A DNA stretch of 33,904 nucleotides. Origin: JARRRD01 sp046706685 (GTDB lineage: Bacteria > Nitrospirota > Thermodesulfovibrionia > Thermodesulfovibrionales > UBA6898). The stretch is from NCBI GenBank assembly GCA_046706685.1, contig JBJKPE010000219.1:1-33904 (forward strand), given 5' to 3'. This document shows, one piece after another, positions 15,254 to 23,488 of the stretch. Numbering within the stretch: the stretch's first letter is position 1; every line of letters begins with the position of its first letter. The notes beneath the pieces are model-generated. The model ran no database searches. It had not been told where the DNA came from and worked only from the letters and a program-made list of their open reading frames with translations. Made by a program: the position numbers and the translations under genes.

Positions 15254-15952
15254 ATGAAATCGGAAGCGGTCTTTATTAACGGCTGTAAGCGAAAGTGTTT
15301 TGTCTTTGTGATGGTTTTATCAATGGCAGCATTTTTTTCCGGAAGCGCTCTTGCTGCTAATCTATTGCAGAATCCTCACTTTGCCGGGGACTTGTCCGGC
15401 TGGAACGCGGGGATATCCACCTATGACGGGACGCTGGATGCCACCGGCGTAGTTGGGTCAGGTTCAGCGAAGCATGTTTTCGTCAACAACTTTAACGGGG
15501 GTGCCGGCACGGTTGCACTCAGTCAGTGCCTGACAGGCTTTGTCCCGGGTCAGTCTTACATCTTCGGGGGCAAAGTGTATATGCCTTCAGGACAAGCGAT
15601 TGAAGGTACAGGCAGTATTGTTGTCTCATGGTTTACCGGGACCGATTGCACAACCGGCCTTATCTCTTCTGCCAATGTCGGCACGTCATTCGGTGCCACT
15701 ACCGATGTTTGGACGCCATTGGTCCATTCTGCGGTGACTATTCCGGCCAACGCACGGAGCGTCTGGTTCAGCGGTCAAAACGGAGCTGCAAGTGCGGGGA
15801 GTCACCAGACAAACTTTGATGATATGTACTTTAGCGACGCTGCTGTAGCAGCAACGCCTGTTCCTACGCTGAACGACTGGGGCATGATTTTCTTCATGCT
15901 TGCCGCAGGATTTTATTCGGTACGCATTCTTAGAAGAAGCAGAAAGGTCTAA
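15254..15952 (+). CDS. Exported beta-sandwich protein with IPTL-CTERM-like sorting tail
   Basis: A 232-residue secreted protein. ATG 15254 follows AGGGGGG; the frame is open further upstream but without a start context. A signal peptide spans 1-34/35 (cleavage around ALAA-N). The mature start NLLQNPHFAGDLSGWNA is the common opening of carbohydrate-binding/jelly-roll modules, and residues ~36-195 look all-beta with two Cys. The tail from 203 reads VPTLNDWGMI, then a hydrophobic segment and RRSRK, matching the PTxxxWGMI sorting signature of the larger protein at 2290-4059. It is probably a surface or matrix protein, perhaps sugar-binding; ligand unknown. The Met/His-rich protein gene follows after 80 nt, possibly co-transcribed. 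Confidence 0.82.
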   Translation: MKSEAVFINGCKRKCFVFVMVLSMAAFFSGSALAANLLQNPHFAGDLSGWNAGISTYDGTLDATGVVGSGSAKHVFVNNFNGGAGTVALSQCLTGFVPGQSYIFGGKVYMPSGQAIEGTGSIVVSWFTGTDCTTGLISSANVGTSFGATTDVWTPLVHSAVTIPANARSVWFSGQNGAASAGSHQTNFDDMYFSDAAVAATPVPTLNDWGMIFFMLAAGFYSVRILRRSRKV

Positions 15953-15977
15953 GCAGCTTAAAATCATGCTGCGACAT

Positions 15978-16001
15978 GTACTCCGCCCTTAAGCGCAGTA
16001 C
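15978..16001 (+). other. Imperfect hairpin between the sorted protein and the Met/His-rich gene
   Basis: GTACT and AGTAC enclose CGC/GCG, forming an interrupted stem with no U tract. It could partially terminate the upstream message or act as an operator for the next gene. Confidence 0.3.
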
Positions 16002-16032
16002 TTAGGTTTATCCGAAGCCAGGAGATATTTCG

Positions 16033-16788
16033 ATGAGATATACGGTAAGGGTTGTCTTTTCGGCAGCGGTGTTAATGTCCGCCATCTCTTTCGGGTTTTG
16101 CCGTCATGGCTATGCCGGTGAGATGAAGTATGTTCATGGGGACAGCAACTCGATGGAAATGCGCCACATGGACACGATGATGGCCCATGGTCTTTGGATG
16201 GTGACGGAGGGTTTCAATATGGTGATGCTTGCTGAGATGAAGATGGTCCCGTCTGTCGACACAGCGACCTCGGAGCATGGCCGTCAAATGATCAGAAGCG
16301 GCAGAGAGGTAATTGAACATTTCATGAGCGGATCCCAAATGAGGGGGCTTCATAAGACCGGCCACGCCGCCGACCCTCTCATGAAATACACGCACGACCT
16401 CGGCGAGGCCATAATGAAGGTAACCATAATGATGGAGAGGATTACAGCCGAGGGGGCGATGGAATCCGGGACGATGCCGCAGCACCATATTCAGCTTCTT
16501 ATTAGTCATGCGCTGAGTATGGCCGCTGAAGGATACAGCATGGCCAGCCTCGGACAGATGAGCATGAGCATGCCTGTCGACAAATTTTCGATTGGTGAGG
16601 GCCAGATGATGATGACAGAAGCGCGCTGGTTGCTGAAGAACAACGTCGAAGGCAAGTCGATTAAAAAGACGCAAAAAAAAGGTCTGAAGAGCGGCAACGC
16701 CATGACGGCCGAGACGCATGAACTTCGTGAGGCGGCAACGAGGGTGATTGACCTCCTCGAAAAAATGCCTTCTGCCGCCTCAAAATAA
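16033..16788 (+). CDS. Met/His-rich periplasmic protein with internal duplication
   Basis: A 251-residue protein with a signal peptide (cleavage near GYA-G29); the ribosome-binding site AGGAG lies 8 nt before ATG. The composition is extreme: about 32 Met and 13 His. The mature part is two homologous ~100-residue units offset by 107 residues. H52-GLWMVTEGFNMVMLAEMKM aligns with H159-ALSMAAEGYSMASLGQMSM, and each unit ends in a THxLxEA helix plus a hydrophobic Met/Leu helix. All segments look helical, so a pseudo-symmetric helical bundle is likely. Met and His at repeated positions suggest soft-metal (copper or silver) binding or a redox-stress role, but this is inference; no named family is assigned. 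It is the last gene before the palindrome axis. Confidence 0.82.
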   Translation: MRYTVRVVFSAAVLMSAISFGFCRHGYAGEMKYVHGDSNSMEMRHMDTMMAHGLWMVTEGFNMVMLAEMKMVPSVDTATSEHGRQMIRSGREVIEHFMSGSQMRGLHKTGHAADPLMKYTHDLGEAIMKVTIMMERITAEGAMESGTMPQHHIQLLISHALSMAAEGYSMASLGQMSMSMPVDKFSIGEGQMMMTEARWLLKNNVEGKSIKKTQKKGLKSGNAMTAETHELREAATRVIDLLEKMPSAASK

Positions 16789-16790
16789 CA

Positions 16791-16822
16791 CCCGCCTTCC
16801 TCACTCACTGGGAGAAGGCGGG
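16791..16822 (+). terminator. Hairpin after the Met/His-rich gene (terminator-like, no U tract)
   Basis: A 9-bp stem CCCGCCTTC / GAAGGCGGG with a 14-nt loop starts 2 nt after the stop codon. The following bases are ACGTCTAGG, so intrinsic termination is uncertain. Confidence 0.45.
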
Positions 16823-16940
16823 ACGTCTAGGTCAGGACCTTGATACCCTTCACAGTTACGTCCCCTGACGCCGGAAGTCCCGCTAGCCCAGATTATTCAT
16901 GAAATGTGGTGTACACGAAAGGACATAGTATGTTCGCTCA

Positions 16941-16964
16941 GTCCTGCCTGCCGGCAGGCAGGAC
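16941..16964. repeat. Self-complementary core at the palindrome axis
   Basis: The axis sits inside a 24-nt sequence built of tandem CCTG units that turn into CAGG units (CCTGCCTGCC then GGCAGGCAGG). A short natural palindrome of this type in the single-copy genome is a plausible seed for fold-back, either by polymerase template switching or by an assembly-graph hairpin. Confidence 0.7.
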
Positions 16965-17082
16965 TGAGCGAACATACTATGTCCTTTCGTGTACACCACA
17001 TTTCATGAATAATCTGGGCTAGCGGGACTTCCGGCGTCAGGGGACGTAACTGTGAAGGGTATCAAGGTCCTGACCTAGACGT

Positions 17083-17114
17083 CCCGCCTTCTCCCAGTGA
17101 GTGAGGAAGGCGGG
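17083..17114 (-). terminator. Hairpin after the Met/His-rich gene, right-arm copy
   Basis: Mirror of 16791-16822: a 9-bp GC-rich stem, again without a U tract in the direction of transcription. Confidence 0.45.
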
Positions 17115-17116
17115 TG

Positions 17117-17872
17117 TTATTTTGAGGCGGCAGAAGGCATTTTTTCGAGGAGGTCAATCACCCTCGTTGCCGCCTCACGAAGTTCATGCGTCTCGGCCGT
17201 CATGGCGTTGCCGCTCTTCAGACCTTTTTTTTGCGTCTTTTTAATCGACTTGCCTTCGACGTTGTTCTTCAGCAACCAGCGCGCTTCTGTCATCATCATC
17301 TGGCCCTCACCAATCGAAAATTTGTCGACAGGCATGCTCATGCTCATCTGTCCGAGGCTGGCCATGCTGTATCCTTCAGCGGCCATACTCAGCGCATGAC
17401 TAATAAGAAGCTGAATATGGTGCTGCGGCATCGTCCCGGATTCCATCGCCCCCTCGGCTGTAATCCTCTCCATCATTATGGTTACCTTCATTATGGCCTC
17501 GCCGAGGTCGTGCGTGTATTTCATGAGAGGGTCGGCGGCGTGGCCGGTCTTATGAAGCCCCCTCATTTGGGATCCGCTCATGAAATGTTCAATTACCTCT
17601 CTGCCGCTTCTGATCATTTGACGGCCATGCTCCGAGGTCGCTGTGTCGACAGACGGGACCATCTTCATCTCAGCAAGCATCACCATATTGAAACCCTCCG
17701 TCACCATCCAAAGACCATGGGCCATCATCGTGTCCATGTGGCGCATTTCCATCGAGTTGCTGTCCCCATGAACATACTTCATCTCACCGGCATAGCCATG
17801 ACGGCAAAACCCGAAAGAGATGGCGGACATTAACACCGCTGCCGAAAAGACAACCCTTACCGTATATCTCAT
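17117..17872 (-). CDS. Met/His-rich periplasmic protein with internal duplication, right-arm copy
   Basis: Identical in every residue to 16033-16788: signal peptide, then two ~100-residue Met/His-rich helical units. In this layout the two copies run toward each other across the palindrome axis, their stop codons only 328 bp apart, which would be an unusual natural arrangement. Confidence 0.8.
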   Translation of the reverse strand: MRYTVRVVFSAAVLMSAISFGFCRHGYAGEMKYVHGDSNSMEMRHMDTMMAHGLWMVTEGFNMVMLAEMKMVPSVDTATSEHGRQMIRSGREVIEHFMSGSQMRGLHKTGHAADPLMKYTHDLGEAIMKVTIMMERITAEGAMESGTMPQHHIQLLISHALSMAAEGYSMASLGQMSMSMPVDKFSIGEGQMMMTEARWLLKNNVEGKSIKKTQKKGLKSGNAMTAETHELREAATRVIDLLEKMPSAASK

Positions 17873-17903
17873 CGAAATATCTCCTGGCTTCGGATAAACC
17901 TAA

Positions 17904-17927
17904 GTACTGCGCTTAAGGGCGGAGTAC
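17904..17927 (-). other. Imperfect hairpin upstream of the Met/His-rich gene, right-arm copy
   Basis: Mirror of 15978-16001; GTACT/AGTAC stem with an internal mismatch. Confidence 0.3.
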
Positions 17928-17952
17928 ATGTCGCAGCATGATTTTAAGCTGC

Positions 17953-18651
17953 TTAGACCTTTCTGCTTCTTCTAAGAATGCGTACCGAATAAAATCCTGC
18001 GGCAAGCATGAAGAAAATCATGCCCCAGTCGTTCAGCGTAGGAACAGGCGTTGCTGCTACAGCAGCGTCGCTAAAGTACATATCATCAAAGTTTGTCTGG
18101 TGACTCCCCGCACTTGCAGCTCCGTTTTGACCGCTGAACCAGACGCTCCGTGCGTTGGCCGGAATAGTCACCGCAGAATGGACCAATGGCGTCCAAACAT
18201 CGGTAGTGGCACCGAATGACGTGCCGACATTGGCAGAAGAGATAAGGCCGGTTGTGCAATCGGTCCCGGTAAACCATGAGACAACAATACTGCCTGTACC
18301 TTCAATCGCTTGTCCTGAAGGCATATACACTTTGCCCCCGAAGATGTAAGACTGACCCGGGACAAAGCCTGTCAGGCACTGACTGAGTGCAACCGTGCCG
18401 GCACCCCCGTTAAAGTTGTTGACGAAAACATGCTTCGCTGAACCTGACCCAACTACGCCGGTGGCATCCAGCGTCCCGTCATAGGTGGATATCCCCGCGT
18501 TCCAGCCGGACAAGTCCCCGGCAAAGTGAGGATTCTGCAATAGATTAGCAGCAAGAGCGCTTCCGGAAAAAAATGCTGCCATTGATAAAACCATCACAAA
18601 GACAAAACACTTTCGCTTACAGCCGTTAATAAAGACCGCTTCCGATTTCAT
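17953..18651 (-). CDS. Exported beta-sandwich protein with IPTL-CTERM-like tail, right-arm copy
   Basis: Identical to 15254-15952 (232 residues): signal peptide, carbohydrate-binding-like domain, VPTLNDWGMI sorting tail with a hydrophobic helix and basic end. Confidence 0.8.
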   Translation of the reverse strand: MKSEAVFINGCKRKCFVFVMVLSMAAFFSGSALAANLLQNPHFAGDLSGWNAGISTYDGTLDATGVVGSGSAKHVFVNNFNGGAGTVALSQCLTGFVPGQSYIFGGKVYMPSGQAIEGTGSIVVSWFTGTDCTTGLISSANVGTSFGATTDVWTPLVHSAVTIPANARSVWFSGQNGAASAGSHQTNFDDMYFSDAAVAATPVPTLNDWGMIFFMLAAGFYSVRILRRSRKV

Positions 18652-18684
18652 AAAGTTCCCCCCTGGATTTGTTTTACTTGTATC

Positions 18685-18713
18685 AATATAGCAAAAAAAG
18701 TAGAACATTGCCT
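18685..18713 (-). promoter_or_regulatory. Putative promoter of the second sorted exoprotein, right-arm copy
   Basis: Mirror of 15192-15220; TGC-TATATT extended -10 with a weak -35. Confidence 0.35.
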
Positions 18714-18851
18714 AACAATATTTATGGATAACTCCCTGGTCGGTTTACAGCCTGTTGAAGAATGTTTTCCCGGGCAATCTTACCCCTCCCTCCTTTTCAA
18801 AAGGATGCTCTCGGGGCGGGGATGACAGCTATATCCCATGTCCCGTCGGTT

Positions 18852-19232
18852 TCATACATTTCTATTGTCATCCCCCTTCTCGGCACTTAAGTCGGATGAC
18901 CAGTGCCGGGCGATGCAGAAGACCGCTAAGGACATAACGACCGTGATGCAGGTTATCGTGAATGCGAGCTGTCTGCCGTGCCATAATTCTGAAAACCAGC
19001 GCATAAACTCGTCCATAAGAACATTCGCCTTCCCACCATAAACTTCCAGGTCATGTCTGTACATCTTGGAGTCCTCAGGTCTCACCAGGTAAATATCTCC
19101 GACTGATAATTCATTCCCTGAGCCGCTTCCGGCCCCGAGATAAATCAGCGCGGCACTCCCGAGACCCGCAAGCAGGATAATGGCCGCAAGCAGGTTAAGG
19201 CGTGTCCTTATATCCCCGAGTTTCCACTTCAT
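18852..19232 (-). CDS. Small two-TM membrane protein, right-arm copy
   Basis: Identical to 14673-15053 (126 residues): two hydrophobic helices separated by a ~55-residue predicted periplasmic loop; function unknown. Confidence 0.7.
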   Translation of the reverse strand: MKWKLGDIRTRLNLLAAIILLAGLGSAALIYLGAGSGSGNELSVGDIYLVRPEDSKMYRHDLEVYGGKANVLMDEFMRWFSELWHGRQLAFTITCITVVMSLAVFCIARHWSSDLSAEKGDDNRNV

Positions 19233-19353
19233 GTTTTTGCCTCTCCATTTTCTCCGTTCTTCACTAAAAGGCCGGCCGGGAGGCCCGAGGTTACTGTTCG
19301 CCACTCACAGCCGGACTTGCGAGACCCGCATCCAAAATACTCAGCTTTTTTTC

Positions 19354-19362
19354 ATTGTAACA
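19354..19362 (-). promoter_or_regulatory. Extended -10 before the two-TM protein, right-arm copy
   Basis: Mirror of 14543-14551; TGTTACAAT on the minus strand. Confidence 0.35.
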
Positions 19363-19486
19363 CGCCGCATGAACGAAAATATCGGGCATCCAAAAGGACC
19401 TGTCCACCCCGCGGAAGATTAGAAATGCAGACATGTGCCTCAAGAAAAATCGATGCGGCGTCTCTCTAGCGGGCGGACTGGTTCCC

Positions 19487-19495
19487 TGATATACT
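19487..19495 (+). promoter_or_regulatory. Extended -10 of the aconitase operon, right-arm copy
   Basis: TGATATACT directly precedes the aconitase ATG at 19503 by 7 nt, supporting a leaderless message; mirror of 14410-14418. Confidence 0.45.
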
Positions 19496-19502
19496 TTGTT
19501 AA

Positions 19503-21440
19503 ATGGCAAAGAACCTGGCACATAAGATCCTCGATGGGCATCTCGTCGAGGGGGAGCTTATTCCGGGAAGGGAGATCGGCATCCGGATAGACCATACGCT
19601 CCTCCAGGATGCGACGGGGACGATGGGGATGCTGGAATTTGAGGCCCTGGGAGTCGATCGCGTGAAGGTGGAACTAGCCGCCCAGTATGTGGACCATAAC
19701 ACCCTGCAGGCGGACTTCAGGAATGCCGACGACCATATGTATCTGCGGACCGCGAGCGCACGTTACGGGGTCCACTTCAGCCCCCCGGGTAACGGAGTTT
19801 CTCATCAGGTGCACATGGAGCGTTTCGGAGAGCCGGGAAAGATCATACTCGGGGCGGACAGCCACACCCCCGGCGCAGCAGGCGTATCGATGCTCGGCAT
19901 CGGTGCCGGCGGTCTCGATGTGGCGCTGGCCATGGCGGGATATCCTTATCACCTTACCTGCCCGAAGATATTCGGGGTGAGACTGACGGGCAGTCTTCCG
20001 GACTGGGTAAGCGCCAAGGACCTGATTCTCGAAATGCTGCGTCGCCACGGGGTGAAGGGCTGCGTGGGCAGGGTGATTGAGTATTACGGCCCCGGAGTGA
20101 AATCGCTTTCGGCGACTGACAGGGAAACGGTAGGGAATATGGGGACTGAACTGGGGGCTACCGGCACGGTCTTCCCCTCCGACAAGAACACTTATTCATA
20201 TCTCGAAGCGCAGGGAAGGGGAAAGGTCTGGTTGGAGTTGTCCGCGGACAGGGGGGCGAAGTACGATGAAGATGACGAGATCGATCTCCCGTCTCTTGAA
20301 CCCCTTATCGCCAGGCCTTCATCGCCCGGGAATGTCGTCAGGGTGGGGGATGTGAAAGGGATCAAGGTGGATCAGGTGATCGTAGGCAGCAGTGTTAACT
20401 CCTCTTTCAGAGACCTCATGGTGACCGCGAAGATCATGGAAGGGAGGCATTGCAGTCCCGGCACGTCGTTCAATATTAACCCGGGAAGCAGGCAGGTTAT
20501 CGAGAACGTTGCATCCCGGGGCGGTCTCATCTCCCTTCTGACGGCCGGTGCGAGGATACATGAGCCCGGTTGTCTGGGGTGCATCGGAATGGGGCAGGCT
20601 CCGGGGACGGGTCAGGTTAGCCTGAGGACGTTTCCACGGAATTTCCCGGGACGTTCCGGAACGGAGGACGACAAGGTTTATCTCTGCTCACCGGAGACGG
20701 CAGCCGCGTCTGCCCTCAGAGGAGTGATAACAGACCCCCGGGATCTTGCCGGGGAAATAAATTATCCACGTATAAGGGACCCCAAAAAATATCTGATAGA
20801 CGAGGCGTCGATTGTTTTTCCCTCGGCTAAATTGCGTGAGACGGAAGTCTTCAGGGGGCCTAACATAAAGCCTCTGCCGGAATTCCGTCCTCTTCCGGCG
20901 AGATTGGAAGCCGAGGTTGCTCTTAAAGTCGGTGACAACATATCTACGGACGGCATAATGCCTGCCGGCAGCAGGATACTTCCCTTCCGCTCCAATATAG
21001 AAGCGATAAGCGAATTCGTCTTTTCGAGAATCGATCCCGGTTTTGCGGCCCGCTGCAGAGAGATGGGGACGGTTGTCGTAATCGGGGGCGAGAACTACGG
21101 CCAGGGCTCGAGCAGGGAGCATGCCGCACTTGCGCCGCGCTATCTGGGGGTCTGTGCCAAGATTGTAAAAAGTTTCGCTCGCATTCATAAGGCGAACCTG
21201 TGCAACTGGGGAATCATCCCTCTTACGTTTGATGATCCCGAAGATTATAAGCGCTTCGAAAATGGTTCGAAAACCGTCTTCCCCGATGTGAGAAGACATA
21301 TTGAAGCCGGCGACACGGAGATTCCTGTCACTGTTGACGGAAATTCCATTATAGCGATACTCGACGTCTCCGAGCGGCAGCGGAAACATCTGCTTGCCGG
21401 GGGTACACTGAACTTTGTAAAACGGGAGTTGAAAAAATGA
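19503..21440 (+). CDS. Aconitate hydratase, Aquifex-type, right-arm copy
   Basis: Identical to 12465-14402 (645 residues), shown here on the plus strand. The codon for the variant cluster-ligand position is AGT at 20391-20393 (Ser297), one base from the Cys codon TGT. C357 is at 20571-20573 and C360 at 20580-20582. The stop overlaps the citrate synthase ATG. Confidence 0.9.
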   Translation: MAKNLAHKILDGHLVEGELIPGREIGIRIDHTLLQDATGTMGMLEFEALGVDRVKVELAAQYVDHNTLQADFRNADDHMYLRTASARYGVHFSPPGNGVSHQVHMERFGEPGKIILGADSHTPGAAGVSMLGIGAGGLDVALAMAGYPYHLTCPKIFGVRLTGSLPDWVSAKDLILEMLRRHGVKGCVGRVIEYYGPGVKSLSATDRETVGNMGTELGATGTVFPSDKNTYSYLEAQGRGKVWLELSADRGAKYDEDDEIDLPSLEPLIARPSSPGNVVRVGDVKGIKVDQVIVGSSVNSSFRDLMVTAKIMEGRHCSPGTSFNINPGSRQVIENVASRGGLISLLTAGARIHEPGCLGCIGMGQAPGTGQVSLRTFPRNFPGRSGTEDDKVYLCSPETAAASALRGVITDPRDLAGEINYPRIRDPKKYLIDEASIVFPSAKLRETEVFRGPNIKPLPEFRPLPARLEAEVALKVGDNISTDGIMPAGSRILPFRSNIEAISEFVFSRIDPGFAARCREMGTVVVIGGENYGQGSSREHAALAPRYLGVCAKIVKSFARIHKANLCNWGIIPLTFDDPEDYKRFENGSKTVFPDVRRHIEAGDTEIPVTVDGNSIIAILDVSERQRKHLLAGGTLNFVKRELKK

Positions 21441-22633
21441 ATGAAGTCAATGTAAAGAATACCGGCCTGCGCGGTGTTACCGTGGCCGACACCAAGATCA
21501 GCTATATCGACGGCGAACGCGGGATTCTCCTTTACAGGGGATACAGGATCGAGGATCTTGCGGAGAAATCCACTTTCCCGGAGGTTGCCTGGCTTCTTCT
21601 GCATGACGGACTTCCGGGCAAAAACGAGATCGATTCGTTCGCAAAGGAGATCAGGGATGCCGGAGAAATTCCGGACTTTGTCCTTGGCTGTCTCAGGAAG
21701 CTGCCGAAAGAGGCGCTGCCGATGGATGTTCTCCAGGCTGCGGTTCCTCTCCTTGCGATCTCAGATCCACAGTTGTCAGATGATACAAGAGAGGGAAACT
21801 TGCGAAAAGCTGTTTCTCTAATCGCCCGCATACCTGCCCTTGTTGCCGCCTGGCACAGGATTAGAGATGAGTTGGACCCTTTGCCTCCGGATGATTCACT
21901 CTCCCATGCCGGAAATTTCCTCTGGCAGCTGCAGGGCGGGAAACCCGATCCCGAGCTTGCGCGCGATCTTGATATCTGTCTTATACTTCACGCCGATCAC
22001 ACTTTCAACGCTTCTACATTTGCCTGTCGTGAAGTTGTTTCGACAAGAGCACACATGTATGCCGGTGTGGCTGCCGGTGTAGGAGCACTTTCGGGGAGCC
22101 TCCACGGCGGCGCCAACGAGCGTGTGATGAGAATGCTGGACGAGGTCGATTCCGAGAAAGACATCCCGGGATGGGTTAGGAGACAGTTGGACCAGAAGAA
22201 GAGGATCATGGGGATGGGCCATGCTGTTTACAAGGCATACGATCCGCGGGCAAAGATACTGAAGGAAATGTCACGCAGTCTGGGCGAAAAAGTCGGGGCA
22301 ACAAAGTGGTACGAACTGTCCGACCAGGTCGAAAGTGCGGCCCTGGCCGAATTCCGAAAGAGAGGCAAGAACGCGCTTCATACGAATGTCGATTTCTGGA
22401 GTGCCTCGGTCTATCACATGTTAGGCATACCGGCGGACCTCATGACCGGGATTTTTGCCATATCCAGGATTGCGGGGTGGTGCGCCCACATAATTGAGGA
22501 AAAGTTTGCCGATGCCCAGGAAAAGCCGGCGCTTTACAGACCCACGGCGGAATATGTCGGTAATTATTGCGGCAAGATGGGATGTGTCTATGAGCCGGTG
22601 AGCAGGAGGAAAGAGGCGGCACCTGGAAAGTAA
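21437..22633 (+). CDS. gltA: Citrate synthase, right-arm copy
   Basis: Identical to 11272-12468 (398 residues). The catalytic His223, His262 and Asp319 codons lie at 22103, 22220 and 22391. It is co-transcribed with aconitase through an ATGA overlap. Confidence 0.9.
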   Translation: MNEVNVKNTGLRGVTVADTKISYIDGERGILLYRGYRIEDLAEKSTFPEVAWLLLHDGLPGKNEIDSFAKEIRDAGEIPDFVLGCLRKLPKEALPMDVLQAAVPLLAISDPQLSDDTREGNLRKAVSLIARIPALVAAWHRIRDELDPLPPDDSLSHAGNFLWQLQGGKPDPELARDLDICLILHADHTFNASTFACREVVSTRAHMYAGVAAGVGALSGSLHGGANERVMRMLDEVDSEKDIPGWVRRQLDQKKRIMGMGHAVYKAYDPRAKILKEMSRSLGEKVGATKWYELSDQVESAALAEFRKRGKNALHTNVDFWSASVYHMLGIPADLMTGIFAISRIAGWCAHIIEEKFADAQEKPALYRPTAEYVGNYCGKMGCVYEPVSRRKEAAPGK

Positions 22634-22714
22634 AGTCTCCCAGGATGGAAACAACTTCTTCCTGTCCGCGGTCAATTGATATTTGTAGCTTTATCCGTAA
22701 TCCTGCGTGCCGCG

Positions 22715-23488
22715 TCAGACGCCTTTGAACTTCGGCTTTCTCTTTTCCAGGAAGGCGTTTATCCCTTCCAGGTGGTCTGCAGTAGAGAAGCAGTCTGCGA
22801 AGAACGCGATCTCCATCTCAAGTTCTCCCCCGATTCTCTGGCTCTCATTTATAAGCCTCTTGGCGAGCTTCATGGCAACGGGCCCTTTTTGAGCAAGGAG
22901 AAGCGCAGTATCTTCGGCCTTATCCATCAGTTCTTCGTCCCTCACAACGGTGTTTATCAGGCCGATAGAGCGCGCTTCCGCCGCAGCGACGATCCTTCCA
23001 GTCAGTATCATCTCCTTCGATGCCCCGATGCCGACAAGCCTCGTCAGCCTCTGTGTCCCGCCGAAACCCGGTATAAGACCGAGGGCGACTTCCGGCTGGC
23101 CGAATTTTGCACTCTCAGACGCGATCCTCATATCGCAGGAAAGTGCCACTTCACAGCCGGCTCCGAGCGCAAACCCCCTGACCGCAGCTATGACCGGCTT
23201 CTGCATATTTTCTATCCGGTCGCATATGGAATGGCCCAACTCGGCGAAGGCCTGGGCAGAAGCCGCGCCCTTCGCCTTCAGTTCCTTGATGTCCGCGCCG
23301 GCGCAGAAGTGGGTGTTCCCCGTTACGATCAGGACTCTTATCCTGTCGTCCTTTTCGAGTTCCGCCAGGGCGTCCCTCAATTTCATGAGAGACGGGGTAT
23401 CAAAGATGTTGAGCGATTCCGGCCGCGCGAAGGTTATCGTCCCGATTCCCTCCTTCCTTTCGATCCTTATCGCTTCACCTGTAATCAT
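22715..23488 (-). CDS. Enoyl-CoA hydratase (crotonase family), right-arm copy
   Basis: Identical to 10417-11190 (257 residues), with both catalytic glutamates and both oxyanion-hole segments. It is the last gene of the minus-strand beta-oxidation operon and overlaps hbd by 14 nt. Confidence 0.9.
   Translation of the reverse strand: MITGEAIRIERKEGIGTITFARPESLNIFDTPSLMKLRDALAELEKDDRIRVLIVTGNTHFCAGADIKELKAKGAASAQAFAELGHSICDRIENMQKPVIAAVRGFALGAGCEVALSCDMRIASESAKFGQPEVALGLIPGFGGTQRLTRLVGIGASKEMILTGRIVAAAEARSIGLINTVVRDEELMDKAEDTALLLAQKGPVAMKLAKRLINESQRIGGELEMEIAFFADCFSTADHLEGINAFLEKRKPKFKGV

Larger units (their letters stand above)
16789..17116. other. Noncoding centre of the palindrome (328 bp)
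   Basis: No gene is present. Besides the hairpins after each Met/His-rich copy, each arm has several short palindromes (TTCATGAA, GTGTACAC) and a tail reading GCTAGCCCAGATTATTCATG toward the axis, which resembles an insertion-sequence flank. No transposase is present, and the resemblance is from memory only. Confidence 0.5.

Noticed and set aside
16072..16719. 215-codon His-rich open frame antisense to the Met/His-rich gene (also 17186-17833 in the other arm)
   Set aside because: Its His richness is the antisense reading of ATG-rich codons (CAT). It has no ribosome-binding site and overlaps a well-supported gene completely.
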